Below the pieces are notes generated by a model. It had not been told where the DNA came from and did no database searches. It saw nothing but the letters and a program-made list of their open reading frames with translations. Shown piece by piece: positions 20,958 to 30,679 of a stretch of 64,000 nt of DNA (positions are counted from its first letter, which is position 1; the number at the start of each line of letters is the position of its first letter). Source of the stretch: Janibacter hoylei PVAS-1 (GTDB taxonomy: Bacteria; Actinomycetota; Actinomycetes; Actinomycetales; Dermatophilaceae); the NCBI RefSeq assembly GCF_000297495.1, contig NZ_ALWX01000051.1, positions 1 through 64,000 on the forward strand. The letters run 5' to 3'. Position numbers and translations under genes: made by a program.

Positions 20958-22376
20958 GTGGTTCCCGACGATCTCTTCGCCTCCGCCCAGGACGACACGG
21001 AACCCACCGGCGCCGACCTCAACGCGCCGCTGGCCGTGCGGATGCGCCCGCGCACCCTCGACGAGGTGCGCGGCCAGGGCGAGGTGCTGCGCCCCGGGTC
21101 GCCGCTGCGACGGCTCGTGGAGGGCAGCGCCAATGCCGTCGCCGGGCCCATGTCGGCGATCATCTGGGGCCCGCCCGGCACCGGCAAGACGACCTTGGCG
21201 CACCTCGTCGCGACGGCCGCGGACCGGGACTTCGTCCAGCTGTCGGCGGTGACCGCAGGGGTCAAGGACGTCCGGGCGGTGATGGAGCGGGCCGCGACCA
21301 ACCGGTCGATGTACGGCCGGCAGACGGTCCTCTTCCTCGACGAGATCCACCGCTTCAGCAAGGCGCAGCAGGACGCACTGCTCCCCGGCGTCGAAAATCG
21401 TGAGGTCGTGCTCGTCGCGGCGACGACGGAGAACCCGAGCTTTTCGGTCATCGCGCCGCTGCTCTCCCGCTCGATCCTCGTGACGCTCGAGTCGCTCACC
21501 CGCGAGCAGGTCGGCGAGGTGCTCGATGCAGCCCTGGTCGACGAGCGCGGGCTGGCCGACGGCTACGACCTCGCCGACGACGCCCGGGAGCACCTGGTCG
21601 CGATCGCCGGCGGTGACGCGCGTCGTGCCCTCACCTCGCTCGAGGCGGCGGCGGGGGTGGCGAGCGATGACGTCCCCTTCGGTCGTGAGGTGCCGGAGGA
21701 GGGGATCCCGCTCACCCTCGCGCACGTCGAGCAGGCGGTGGCGCGGGCGGCGGTGCGCTACGACCGCACCGGTGACCAGCACTACGACGTCGCCTCGGCC
21801 TTCATCAAGTCGATGCGCGGGTCGGACGTCGACGCCGCTCTGCACTACCTCGCCCGCCAGCTCGAGGCGGGGGAGGACCCGCGCTTCATCGCCCGACGGA
21901 TCGTCATCTCGGCCTCGGAGGACGTCGGCATGGGCGACCCGACCGCGCTGCAGACCGCGGTCGCGGCGATGCACGCCGTCGCCCAGATCGGCATGCCGGA
22001 GGCGCGGATCATCCTCGCCCAGGCGGTCGTCCACAACACGCTCGCGCCGAAGTCCAATGCGGCCTACACCGGGATCAACGAGGCGGTGGCCGACGTGCGC
22101 GCCGGCAAGGTCCAGGCGGTCCCGCCGCACCTGCGCGGGTCCGGCTACACGCAGGCGTCCGACCGGGCGAAGGGGGCCGTCGGCGGTGCGAAGGTCGAGG
22201 GCTACGTCTACGCGCACGACCAGCCCGATGGGGTCGCCGCCCAGCAGTACCTGCCCGACGATCTGCACGCCGAACTGGCCGACCGGTCGTACTACCGGCC
22301 GACCGATCGCGGCTTCGAGGCGCGGCTGCAGGAGAGGTGGGCGTGGTTGCGGGGGCGGCTGCGCGGCAAGGGCTGA
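20958..22376 (+). CDS. rarA: Replication-associated recombination protein A (RarA/MgsA)
   Basis: An AAA+ ATPase of 472 residues related to clamp-loader subunits and the Werner-interacting protein. Walker A is [13 protein letters not shown] near residue 69, Walker B is [10 protein letters not shown], and sensor 1 is AATTENPSF. The C-terminal half has the MgsA tetramerisation region, including [20 protein letters not shown]. It acts at stalled forks and single-strand gaps. The GTG at 20958 gives the family N-terminus DLF...PLAVRMRP; the open frame extends upstream without a start signal. It ends five bases before the stop of the convergent LLM gene. Confidence 0.94.
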   Translation: MVPDDLFASAQDDTEPTGADLNAPLAVRMRPRTLDEVRGQGEVLRPGSPLRRLVEGSANAVAGPMSAIIWGPPGTGKTTLAHLVATAADRDFVQLSAVTAGVKDVRAVMERAATNRSMYGRQTVLFLDEIHRFSKAQQDALLPGVENREVVLVAATTENPSFSVIAPLLSRSILVTLESLTREQVGEVLDAALVDERGLADGYDLADDAREHLVAIAGGDARRALTSLEAAAGVASDDVPFGREVPEEGIPLTLAHVEQAVARAAVRYDRTGDQHYDVASAFIKSMRGSDVDAALHYLARQLEAGEDPRFIARRIVISASEDVGMGDPTALQTAVAAMHAVAQIGMPEARIILAQAVVHNTLAPKSNAAYTGINEAVADVRAGKVQAVPPHLRGSGYTQASDRAKGAVGGAKVEGYVYAHDQPDGVAAQQYLPDDLHAELADRSYYRPTDRGFEARLQERWAWLRGRLRGKG

Positions 22377-22380
22377 GGAG

Positions 22381-23415
22381 TCAGGCCTCGCCCATGAGCT
22401 CACGGACCCGCGGGACGACCTGCTCGCCGTAGAGTCGGATCGAGGACATCCGCAGGTTGTGGGGCAGGCGGCCGTTGCTGTACTTGAGCTGGAAGCGGGT
22501 CGCGCCCAGCGTGCGCAGCGTCGTCGCGATCTTGCGCGCCACGGTCTCGGGGGAGCCGCAGTAGACCGCACCCTCCGGGGTGAGCTGCTGACGGGCCTGC
22601 GCCTCGGTCATGGGCGGCCAGCCGCGCTCGGCGCCGAGCTTGTGCATCTGCTCGACGAAGTACGGCAGGTACTCCTGCGCCGCCTGCTCGTCCGTCTCGC
22701 CGACGTGGCCGGGGGAGTGGACTGCGACCGGAAGGCCCGGGTGGCCGGCCTCCTCGCAGGCGCGACGGTAGAGGTCGGCGAGCGGGGCGAACTGAGCCGT
22801 CGCCCCACCGATGATCGCGATGACGATCGGCATGCCGTAGCGGGCCGCGCGCACGACCGACGCGGGCGTGCCGCCCACCCCCACCCACGTCGGCAGGTGA
22901 CCGGACGCGGTCGGCGGCATGATCCGGTCGACCTCGACCGGCGGGCGGGTGCTGCCCTGCCAGCGGACCGGCCCCTCGCGCAGCACGTGCGCGAGGAGGT
23001 CGAGCTTGTCGGAGAAGAGGACCTCGTAGTCCTGCAGGTCGAGGCCGAAGAGCGGGAAGGACTCGACGAAGGAGCCGCGCCCGACGGTGATCTCGGCGCG
23101 CCCGTGGGAGAGGGCGTCGACGGTCGAGAAGCGCTCGAAGACCCGGATCGGGTCGTCGGAGCTCAGCACGGTGACCGACGTGCCCAGGCGGATCCTCTCG
23201 GTCGTCGTCGCCAGGCCGGCGAGGAGGGTGTCGGGTGCGGAGACGGCGTAGTCGGGGCGGTGGTGCTCGCCGACCCCGAAGACGTCGATGCCGAGGGAGT
23301 CGGCGAGCTGACCCTCCGCGAGGACCTCGCGGATGACGGTGGCGGCGGGCAGTGGCTGCCCGTCGGGGCCGAGGGCGATGTCGCCGAAGGTGTCGAGACC
23401 GAGCTGGAGATCCAT
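22381..23415 (-). CDS. LLM-class flavin-dependent oxidoreductase
   Basis: A protein of 344 residues with the luciferase-like TIM barrel. N-terminal LGLDTFGDIALGPDG, the GVGEHHRPDYAVSAPD segment and the RIRLGTSVTVLSSDDPIRV strand-loop are hallmarks of this family, as is GRAEITVGRGSF. It should use FMNH2 (or F420H2) to oxidise or reduce an organic substrate; which one cannot be told. The ATG at 23415 starts the conserved core; the longer open frame adds residues without a ribosome site. It may be expressed with the SnoaL-like fragment 47 bases upstream. Confidence 0.9.
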   Translation of the reverse strand: MDLQLGLDTFGDIALGPDGQPLPAATVIREVLAEGQLADSLGIDVFGVGEHHRPDYAVSAPDTLLAGLATTTERIRLGTSVTVLSSDDPIRVFERFSTVDALSHGRAEITVGRGSFVESFPLFGLDLQDYEVLFSDKLDLLAHVLREGPVRWQGSTRPPVEVDRIMPPTASGHLPTWVGVGGTPASVVRAARYGMPIVIAIIGGATAQFAPLADLYRRACEEAGHPGLPVAVHSPGHVGETDEQAAQEYLPYFVEQMHKLGAERGWPPMTEAQARQQLTPEGAVYCGSPETVARKIATTLRTLGATRFQLKYSNGRLPHNLRMSSIRLYGEQVVPRVRELMGEA

Positions 23416-23462
23416 GACTCCATCCCAGCACGTCATGGCCCGGGTGATGTCGATGCATCTTC

Positions 23463-23702
23463 TCAACCCCCGTGACCTTCTTCGTCAGTCCGGGCGCGTC
23501 CCCTCTGGCCGGTGGCCCCGACGTCCGCCCAGACCTCGGTGAGCTTCCCGACCAGACCGTCCCGAGCGGTGATGAAGCCGGCCACCTCGAAGGGGACGGG
23601 CGCTCCCTTCGCGGTGCCCGTGACGTGGCAGCGAGCCACGGCCCGGTCGGCTGACCCGACGAGGTCCTCGACGAACATCCGGTCGAACCCCGGGTCGGCC
23701 AC
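23463..23702 (-). CDS. Short SnoaL/NTF2-like protein, probably N-terminally truncated
   Basis: A reading frame of 79 residues from a GTG, with an in-frame TGA two codons upstream. The segment MFVEDLVGSADRAVARCHVTG...PFEVAGFITARDGLVGKLTEVWAD fits the second half of SnoaL-like or ester-cyclase proteins of the NTF2 fold, which are usually 120-150 residues. The first helices of the fold are missing, so this looks like a remnant rather than a working enzyme. The last 20 residues are hydrophilic and unrelated. It lies between the LLM gene and the divergent DUF222 gene. Confidence 0.45.
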   Translation of the reverse strand: MADPGFDRMFVEDLVGSADRAVARCHVTGTAKGAPVPFEVAGFITARDGLVGKLTEVWADVGATGQRGRARTDEEGHGG

Positions 23703-23736
23703 GGATCAGCGAAGGAACGTTGTCGGTGCTCGCCCG

Positions 23737-23742
23737 TAGTGT
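23737..23742 (+). promoter_or_regulatory. Candidate -10 box of the DUF222/HNH gene
   Basis: TAGTGT ends six bases before the ATG at 23749, with no Shine-Dalgarno sequence between. Compatible with leaderless transcription. Confidence 0.35.
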
Positions 23743-23748
23743 TCCGTC

Positions 23749-25224
23749 ATGGACCTCACCGCACCCCTCGACACCCTCGACGCCACCGGCGTCACGGGGA
23801 TGATCGAGCGTCTGCGGGAGCTCGGCGGTCCGGTCGACGAGGCGGAGGCGATCGACGAGATCGCAGCGCTGGAGCGGCTGAAGTCCGCCGCCGCGGCCGC
23901 CCAGGCCAGGGTCACCGCAGCCCTGCGTGAGGGTCGTTTGGCGCGCGAGATGGATGCCGGGATGCCCGCCGCGTAGCGGGCCCGCGGGTTGGGGGACGAG
24001 ATCGGCCTGGCGCGCCGTGAGAGCGCGACCCTCGGCTCCCGACATCTCGGTCTGGCCCGCGCGCTCGTCGACGAGCTGCCCTGCACCTTGGCGCACCTCA
24101 CCGTGGGGACGGTGTGCGAGTGGGGCGCGACCCTCCTGGCCAAGGAGACGGCGGTCCTGGATCCCGACGACCGACGGCGAGTCGACGCCGAGCTCGCCGA
24201 CCGGCTGGCGACCATGACACCGCGGCAGATCGAGCGGGCAGCCCGGGCGATGGCCCTGGCGATCGACTCCCGAGCCACGGCCCGTCGTCGCGCGCGGGCC
24301 ACGGTGGACCGGCGGGTGACGATCCGTCCGCAGCCCGACACGATGGCCGCGGTCTCCGGGCTGCTGCCCGTCGAGCAGGGGGTGGCGGCGTGGGCCGCCC
24401 TGAGGTGCGATGCCGAGGCGGCCAAGGCTGCCGGGGACGACCGTGGCCTCGGGCAGCTCATGGCCGACCTCTTCGTCGAGCGCCTGACCGGGCAGGCGGC
24501 CGCCGATGCGGTGCCGGTCGAGGTGCAGCTCGTCATGTCGCCCGGCAGCCTGCTCGGCCTCGACGACCTGCCGGCCGCGCTGCCCGGGCACGGTCCACTC
24601 CCGGCCGGGCTGGCCCGTGACCTCGTCCTCGGGGTCGACGGCGCGGGAGATGGCGGTGCGGGTGACGGCGGCGCGGGTGACGGCGAGGTGTCGGGTCGCG
24701 CCTGGCTGCGGCGCATCTTCACCGACGACGTGGACCGCGTCGTCGCCACCGACCCGCATCGGCGTTCCTTCCCGGCCTCGCTGCGGCGGCTGCTGCGCGT
24801 GCGCGACGGGGTGTGCCGCTTCCCCTTCTGCGATGCCCCGATCCGGCACGACGACCACGTCGTGGCGGTGGCCCTCGGAGGTGCGACGACCGCGCACAAC
24901 GGCCAGGGGCTGTGCGCGCGCCACAACCTCACCAAGGCGCGACCCGGGTGGCGTTCCGCAACCGTCGAAGCGCGCGCAGGCGGCGCGAGCTCGGCCGCGT
25001 GCAACGCGCCCGAGGTCGTCACCCTGACCCCGACGGGGCACCGCTACGGCAGTCCCGTGCCGCCGGTCCTCGAGCGCCTGCCGAAGCCTTCCCTGCCGGA
25101 CCCTTCCACCGCGGAGGCCAGGTTGCTGTCGATGCTCCCGTGCCGCGACAGGACGGCCCGGCGACGACGCCGTGTCGATGTGCTCAGACCCGACGCAACC
25201 ATCGAGCTGCTCGACACCGGGTGA
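23749..25224 (+). pseudogene. DUF222 / HNH endonuclease domain protein with in-frame amber codon
   Basis: A frame of about 491 codons typical of the large DUF222-HNH family of Actinobacteria. An N-terminal helical DUF222 part (AIDEIAALERLKSAAAAAQAR, then LARRESATLGSRHLGLARAL) precedes a C-terminal HNH motif (RVRDGVCRFPFCDAPIRHDDHVV ... NGQGLCARHN). Codon 76 is TAG (23974-23976), where homologues usually have Gln or another polar residue; CAG to TAG is one change. The same frame continues intact after it. A TTG at 23989 could restart translation but would lose the first 80 residues. A 15-bp tandem repeat near 24637-24690 encodes GAGDG repeats just before the HNH part. Members are often thought to belong to mobile or HNH-homing families; function unproven. 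Confidence 0.8.
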
Positions 25225-25463
25225 CCGGCGTCAGGCGGGCCGGGTGCCCTCGGGCCAAGTGGGCCCCGTCGACACCGCGCTGTGCTGAGGCCGGGCACCG
25301 ACCGGTGGGTAAGGTGGGGGCCATGACCGTGCCTCTCGGATGCCCGCGCCGGACCACCGCGCGGCGAGCTACCTCGGGGTCGGCCCGCGCCTGACGCGCC
25401 GGTCGCCCCCTTCCGCTCCTGCCCCGAGAACCCCACTGCACCACTGATTGGACGCGAACACCC
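25225..25463 (+). other. Intergenic region upstream of alaS
   Basis: A gap of 239 bases. A TAAGGT at 25311-25316 could be a -10 box, giving a leader of about 140 bases before alaS. I see no T-box, riboswitch or convincing terminator in it, and no reading frame with a start signal. Confidence 0.4.
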
Positions 25464-28146
25464 ATGGAAACTGCCGAGATCCGGCGACGTTGGCTCACCT
25501 TCTTCGAGGGCAAGGGACACGCGGTCGTCCCCTCCGCCCCGCTGATCCACGAGGACCCCAACCTCCTCTTCGTCAACGCCGGCATGGTCCCCTTCAAGCC
25601 CTACTTCCTCGGCCAGGAGACGCCCGCCTGGACCCGCGCCACGAGCGTGCAGAAGTGCGTGCGCACCGGTGACATCGACGAGGTCGGCAAGACCTCGCGG
25701 CACGGCACCTTCTTCCAGATGAACGGCAACTTCTCCTTCGGCGACTACTTCAAGCGTGACGCCATCGCCTTCGCGTGGGAGCTGCTCACCACCCCCCAGC
25801 CAGAGGGCGGCTACGGGCTGGACCCCGAGCGCCTGTGGGCGACGGTCTACACCGACGACGACGAGGCCGAGCAGCTGTGGCTCGAGTTGACCTCGATCCC
25901 CAAGGAGCGGATCGTGCGTCGCGCCGAGGCCGACAACTACTGGTCGATGGGCGTGCCCGGCCCCGGTGGCCCGTGCAGCGAGATCTTCTACGACCGCGGC
26001 GAGGAGTACGGCCGCGAGGGCGGGCCGGAGGTCGACGAGGACCGCTACATGGAGATCTGGAACCTCGTCTTCATGCAGTACGAGCTCTCGGCCGTCCGCT
26101 CCAAGGCGGACTTCGACGTCGCCGGCCCGCTGCCGGCGCAGAACGTCGACACCGGCATGGGCCTGGAGCGGATCGCGAGCATCCTCCAGGGCGTCGACAA
26201 CATGTACGAGATCGACGAGGTCTACCCGGTGCTGGAGAAGGCCGCCGAGATGACCGGCCGCACCTACGGCACCCAGTCCGGTCAGACCGCTGGCGACTCG
26301 CACCCCGACGACGTCCACCTGCGCGTCGTCGCCGACCACGTGCGCTCCTCGCTCATGCTCATCGGTGACGGCGTCACCCCGGGCAACGAGGGTCGCGGCT
26401 ACGTCCTGCGCCGCATGCTGCGCCGTGCGGTGCGCGCGATGCGCCTGCTCGGATACGAGGACCCGGCCCTGCCGCACCTGCTTCCCGTGTCGATGGAGCG
26501 GATGAGCGCGTCCTACCCCGAGCTGCGCACCGGCTTCGACCGGATCGCGCAGATCGCGTACGCCGAGGAGCAGGCCTTCCGCCGTACCCTCGCGCAGGGC
26601 ACGACGATCCTCGACACCGCGGTGGGCCGGACCAAGGAGAGTGGCGGCGACACCCTCGCCGGGGAGCAGGCTTTCGCCCTGCACGACACCTACGGTTTCC
26701 CCATCGACCTCACGTTCGAGATGGCGGCCGAGCAGGGCCTCAAGGTCGACCGCGACGGCTTCGTCCGCCTCATGGACGAGCAGCGCCAGCGTGCCAAGGC
26801 CGACGCCAAGGCGAAGAAGGGCGGACACGCCAACACCGAGGTGTGGAAGGACCTGCGTGCGCTCGGCGCGACCGACTGGCGCGCCTACGAGGAGCTGACG
26901 ACCAGCGGATCGGTCGTCGGTCTCGTCCGGGACGGCTCCCGGGTCGAGGAGCTCGAGCCGGGCCAGACCGGTCAGGTCGTGCTCGACCGCACGAGCTTCT
27001 ACGCCGAGTCCGGCGGCCAGATCGCTGACTCCGGCATCATCGTCGTCGACGGGGCGCGGCTGCTCGTGCGCGACGTCCAGCGCCCGGTCAAGGGCCTGGT
27101 CGTCCACACGGTCGAGGTCGCCGACGGCTCCGTGCGCGTGGGCCAGGAGTCCTCCGCGCAGGTCGACCCGCAGTGGCGCATCGACGCCTGCCAGGCGCAC
27201 TCGGGCACCCACGTCGTCCACGCGGCGCTGCGCCAGGTGCTCGGCCCGTCGGCCCTGCAGTCCGGCTCCTACAACAAGCCCGGCTACCTGCGCCTGGACT
27301 TCGCGTGGAACCAGTCGCTGTCCGCCGACGCCCGTGCCGAGATCGAGCACGTCGCCAACCTCGCGGTCCGCGACGACCTGCCCGTCTCCGCGGACTGGAT
27401 GACGCTGCCCGAGGCGCGCGAGCGCGGTGCGCTGGCGCTCTTCGGCGAGACCTACGACGAGCAGGTGCGCGTCATCGAGATCGGCGGCGAGTGGTCGCGC
27501 GAGCTCTGCGGTGGCACCCACGTGCGCCACTCGAGCCAGATCGGCGCGCTCACCCTCACCGGTGAGTCCTCCGTCGGCTCCGGCGTGCGCCGCCTCGAGG
27601 CCTTCGTCGGCATGAACGCCCTGCAGCACCTGGCGACCGAGCGCGCGCTCGTCGCCGAGCTGTCGAGCATCGTCAAGGCTCCGGCCGCCGACCTGCCCGA
27701 GCGCGTCGGTGAGCTCGTCGCCCGCCTGCGTGAGGTCGAGAAGGAGCTGGACAAGGTGCGCCGCGAGCAGGTCGCGGCCTCCGCGGGCTCCCTCACCGAC
27801 GCCGCGAGCGACGTCGCCGGCGTGACCTACGTCGGCGTGCACGTCGCCGGTGGCGCGCCCGACGACCTGCGGCAGATGGTCACCGACACCCGGGCCCAGC
27901 TCGGCGAGGAGCGGCCGACCGTCGTCGCACTCACCGGCGACGGCCCCGGCAAGCCGGTCATCGTCATCGCGACCAACGAGGCCGCCCGGGCGAAGGGGGG
28001 TCAAGGCCGGCGCTCTCGTGCGGGTCGCGGCCCAGGTCCTCGGCGGCGGTGGCGGTGGCAAGGACGACCTCGCGCAGGGAGGCGGCCAGGACGCCACGAA
28101 GGTCGAGGACGCACTCGCAGCCGTCGAGCGGGAGATCGGTGGCTGA
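25464..28146 (+). pseudogene. alaS: Alanyl-tRNA synthetase, frameshifted near the C-terminus
   Basis: Class II synthetase. The catalytic core starts AEIRRRWLTFFEGKGHAVVPS and includes FQMNGNFSFGDYF. The editing domain has the zinc/water ligands HSGTHVVHA and CGGTHVRHS. The C-Ala domain, which binds the tRNA elbow, ends in a Gly-rich loop. The frame breaks at a G6 run (27995-28000): with five G it reads [19 protein letters not shown] and ends EREIGG at 28146, giving 893 residues, the normal length. As written, the frame runs on to 28307 with an Arg-rich nonsense tail. AlaRS is essential, so a sequencing error is most likely. ruvX begins inside its last codons. Confidence 0.93.
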
Positions 28147-28666
28147 CCCCGGCATGCGCCGCGGGGCCCGGGTCGGCGTCGACGTCGGCGACGCCCGGGT
28201 CGGCGTCGCCTCGAGCGACCCTGAGGGGTTGCTCGCGACGCCCGTCGAGACGGTGCCACGTGATCTCGAGCACGATGCCGACATCGACCGGGTCGTCGAG
28301 ATCGTGACCGACCTCGCCGCGATCGAGGTGGTCGTCGGGCTGCCTCGCTCCCTCGACGGGAGCGAGGGGCCGGCGGCCGCCAAGGCCCGGGAATGGGCCA
28401 CCCGCCTGCGTTCGGCGCTCCAGGACGCGCCGATCGACAACACGCCGGTCCGCCTCGTGGACGAGCGGCTCACGACGGTGGATGCTCATCGGGGCCTGCG
28501 GGACAGCGGTGTGGCCGGTCGGCGCCATCGGGGCGTGGTTGACCAAGCGGCAGCAGTCCTGATCCTGCAGACTGCGCTGGACACGGAGCGCGCAACCGGT
28601 GGACCCCCCGGGGAACGGGTCGGTCGGCCGCGCCGACGCACACCGCGGAAGGGCACGACAGCATGA
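28139..28666 (+). CDS. ruvX: Holliday junction resolvase-like protein YqgF/RuvX
   Basis: A protein of 175 residues with the RNase H-like fold. Catalytic acids are in [16 protein letters not shown], in [11 protein letters not shown], in [13 protein letters not shown] and in the closing [14 protein letters not shown]. In E. coli YqgF processes the 5' end of pre-16S rRNA; in Mycobacterium it resolves Holliday junctions in vitro. The GTG at 28139 follows gggag and overlaps the end of alaS, the usual alaS-ruvX-mltG order of Actinobacteria. The stop overlaps the mltG ATG. Confidence 0.92.
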   Translation: MADPGMRRGARVGVDVGDARVGVASSDPEGLLATPVETVPRDLEHDADIDRVVEIVTDLAAIEVVVGLPRSLDGSEGPAAAKAREWATRLRSALQDAPIDNTPVRLVDERLTTVDAHRGLRDSGVAGRRHRGVVDQAAAVLILQTALDTERATGGPPGERVGRPRRRTPRKGTTA

Positions 28667-29814
28667 GTGAGCTGGACGAGGACATCTTCGACCAGGGCCG
28701 GTCTCACCGGGGCCACACCCGACGACAGCGCCGGGCACGGGACACCCGTACCGACCGACGGCGAGGTGCGGGGTGCGTGGCGATGGTGCTCGCCGCCGCG
28801 GTCGTCGTGGCCGCGATGTTCTTCGCCTTCGGGTCGCTACGATCGCTGATCCCCGGCGCGGGGGAGAGCACCGACTACGAGGGCACGGGGCACGGCAGCG
28901 TCGAGGTCGAGATCACCTCCGGCATGGCGGGGTCCCAGATCGGCGAGACGCTCGTCGAGGCCGGCGTCGTCAAGTCGACGAGCAGCTTCACCTCCGTCGC
29001 CCAGTCGCAGCCCGACAAGGCCTCGGCGATCCAGCCGGGCACGTACTCCATGCGCAAGGAGATGTCCGCGTCGAGTGCCTTCGACCGGCTCCTCGACCCC
29101 AAGGCGCGGGTCGCCCGGGGGATCACCCTGAGCGAGGGGCTGTGGCGCTCGGAGATCTACACGAAGCTCTCCGAGGGCACCGGTGTCCCCGTCGCGGACT
29201 ACGAGAAGGCCGAGAAGTCGAGCGACCTCAAGCTGCCCGACGAGGCCGAGGGTGACCTCGAGGGCTGGCTCTTCCCCTCGACCTACGAGTTCGAGAAGGG
29301 CACGAGCGCCGTCCAGCAACTCAACCAGATGATCACGATGACGACCGACCAGCTTACCGAGGCCGGCGTCGCCCGCAAGGACTGGGAGCGCACCCTGACC
29401 GTCGCCTCCATCGTCGAGGGCGAGTCCGGTGCTGCTGACCGCGGCAAGGTCGCCCGGGTCATCGAAAACCGCCTCGAGGACGTGGACGGCCCGACCGTCG
29501 GCATGCTCAACATGGACAGCACCGTCCACTACGTCTTCCAAGAGCGCGGCAAGGCCGGGACGACCGACGAGATGCGCGCGAGTGACAGCCCGTACAACAC
29601 GTACAAGCACACCGGGCTGCCGCCGGGGCCGATCAACAACCCGGGCGCGGAGGCCATCAAGGCAGCCGGTGACCCGGACGAGGGCGACTGGCTCTTCTTC
29701 GTCACCGTCAACCCCGACACGGGCGAGACGAAGTTCGCCGAGACCCAGCGCGAGCACGACAACAACGTCAAGGAGTTCCAGCAGTGGTGCTCGGACAACC
29801 AGGACCGGTGCTGA
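28663..29814 (+). CDS. mltG: Endolytic murein transglycosylase MltG
   Basis: A protein of 383 residues. Cytoplasmic N-terminus rich in Arg/His, one membrane helix near residues 42-62 (VAMVLAAAVVVAAMFFAF), then an extracytoplasmic LysM-like region (GMAGSQIGETLVEAGVVKS) and the YceG domain. The catalytic Glu lies in VASIVEGESG. The motif SPYNTYKHTGLPPGPINNPG is the family's conserved end. It cuts nascent glycan chains and sets their length. ATG overlaps the ruvX stop (ATGA); aroE begins inside its last codons. Confidence 0.94.
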   Translation: MSELDEDIFDQGRSHRGHTRRQRRARDTRTDRRRGAGCVAMVLAAAVVVAAMFFAFGSLRSLIPGAGESTDYEGTGHGSVEVEITSGMAGSQIGETLVEAGVVKSTSSFTSVAQSQPDKASAIQPGTYSMRKEMSASSAFDRLLDPKARVARGITLSEGLWRSEIYTKLSEGTGVPVADYEKAEKSSDLKLPDEAEGDLEGWLFPSTYEFEKGTSAVQQLNQMITMTTDQLTEAGVARKDWERTLTVASIVEGESGAADRGKVARVIENRLEDVDGPTVGMLNMDSTVHYVFQERGKAGTTDEMRASDSPYNTYKHTGLPPGPINNPGAEAIKAAGDPDEGDWLFFVTVNPDTGETKFAETQREHDNNVKEFQQWCSDNQDRC

Positions 29815-30644
29815 CGCCGCTGCACGCGGGTGTCCTCGGCAGCCCGATCGACCACTCGCTGTCCCCGACCCTCCACCGGGCCGGGTACGAGGCGACCGGG
29901 CTCGCCGACTGGCGGTACACGGCCCACGAGGTCGACGAAGGGGGGCTGGCCCCCTTCGTCACCGCCCTCGACGTCATGTGGCGCGGGCTCAGCCTGACGA
30001 TGCCGCTCAAGGTTGCCGCCTTCGACGTGGCCGAGTCGGTGACCGACACGGCCCGCCGGGCCGGTGCCATCAACACGTTGGTGCGCACCGACTCGGGGTG
30101 GGCTGGCGACAACACCGACGTGCACGGCGTCACGGCGGCGCTGGCCGAGGCCGGGGTGGCCGACCTCGAGTCCGCGACCGTCATCGGGTCGGGGGCGACC
30201 GCGCGGTCGGCCGTGCTCGGACTCGTGGCGCTGGGGGCCCGTCAGGTGACCGTCGCGGCGCGGACCCCGGAGCGGGCCGCCGCACTCGCCGACGTCGCCG
30301 ACATCGAGCTGCGGGTCGTGCCGCTGCAGGAGTGGGCGAGCACGGGGGACCGGGCGGTCGTCTCGACCGTGCCGGCGGGTGCGGCCAATGCTGGCGCCGG
30401 CGAGCACGCCGGGCGTGACCTCACCGGGACGGTCCTGCTCGACGTCGTCTACGCCGACTGGCCGACCCCCCTCGGCCGCGCCGCGGCCACGCACGGGGCG
30501 CACGTGGTCTCGGGCCTGGAGATGCTCGTCCACCAGGCGGCGCGCCAGTTCGAGCTCTTCACCGGTGAGCCGGCACCGGTGGCGCAGATGCAGGCCGCGG
30601 GTCGGGCGGCGCTGGGGGAGAGCGGTCACACCCCGGACGCGTGA
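29808..30644 (+). CDS. aroE: Shikimate dehydrogenase
   Basis: A protein of 278 residues, reducing 3-dehydroshikimate with NADPH. The substrate site is [15 protein letters not shown], the catalytic Lys is in MPLKVAAFD and the Asp in GDNTDVHG. The NADP loop is [13 protein letters not shown] use the GTG at 29808 since it puts the conserved strand at the usual distance from the start. A GTG at 29784 has a better ribosome site (aaggag, 8 bases away) and would add 8 residues. A perfect 11-bp inverted repeat lies in the coding sequence at 29934-29960. Next gene aroC starts 35 bases later. Confidence 0.91.
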   Translation: MLTPLHAGVLGSPIDHSLSPTLHRAGYEATGLADWRYTAHEVDEGGLAPFVTALDVMWRGLSLTMPLKVAAFDVAESVTDTARRAGAINTLVRTDSGWAGDNTDVHGVTAALAEAGVADLESATVIGSGATARSAVLGLVALGARQVTVAARTPERAAALADVADIELRVVPLQEWASTGDRAVVSTVPAGAANAGAGEHAGRDLTGTVLLDVVYADWPTPLGRAAATHGAHVVSGLEMLVHQAARQFELFTGEPAPVAQMQAAGRAALGESGHTPDA

Positions 30645-30679
30645 CGGCCTGGCTCGGGCAGGATGGGAAGATGCCAGAC

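Noticed and set aside
25044-28259. A 1071-codon open frame antisense to alaS
   Set aside because: Low-complexity product with no motifs, opposite a clear alanyl-tRNA synthetase.
28147-28307. A longer alaS product ending at 28307
   Set aside because: This tail is the out-of-frame reading of alaS and ruvX after the G6 run; the correct end is at 28146.
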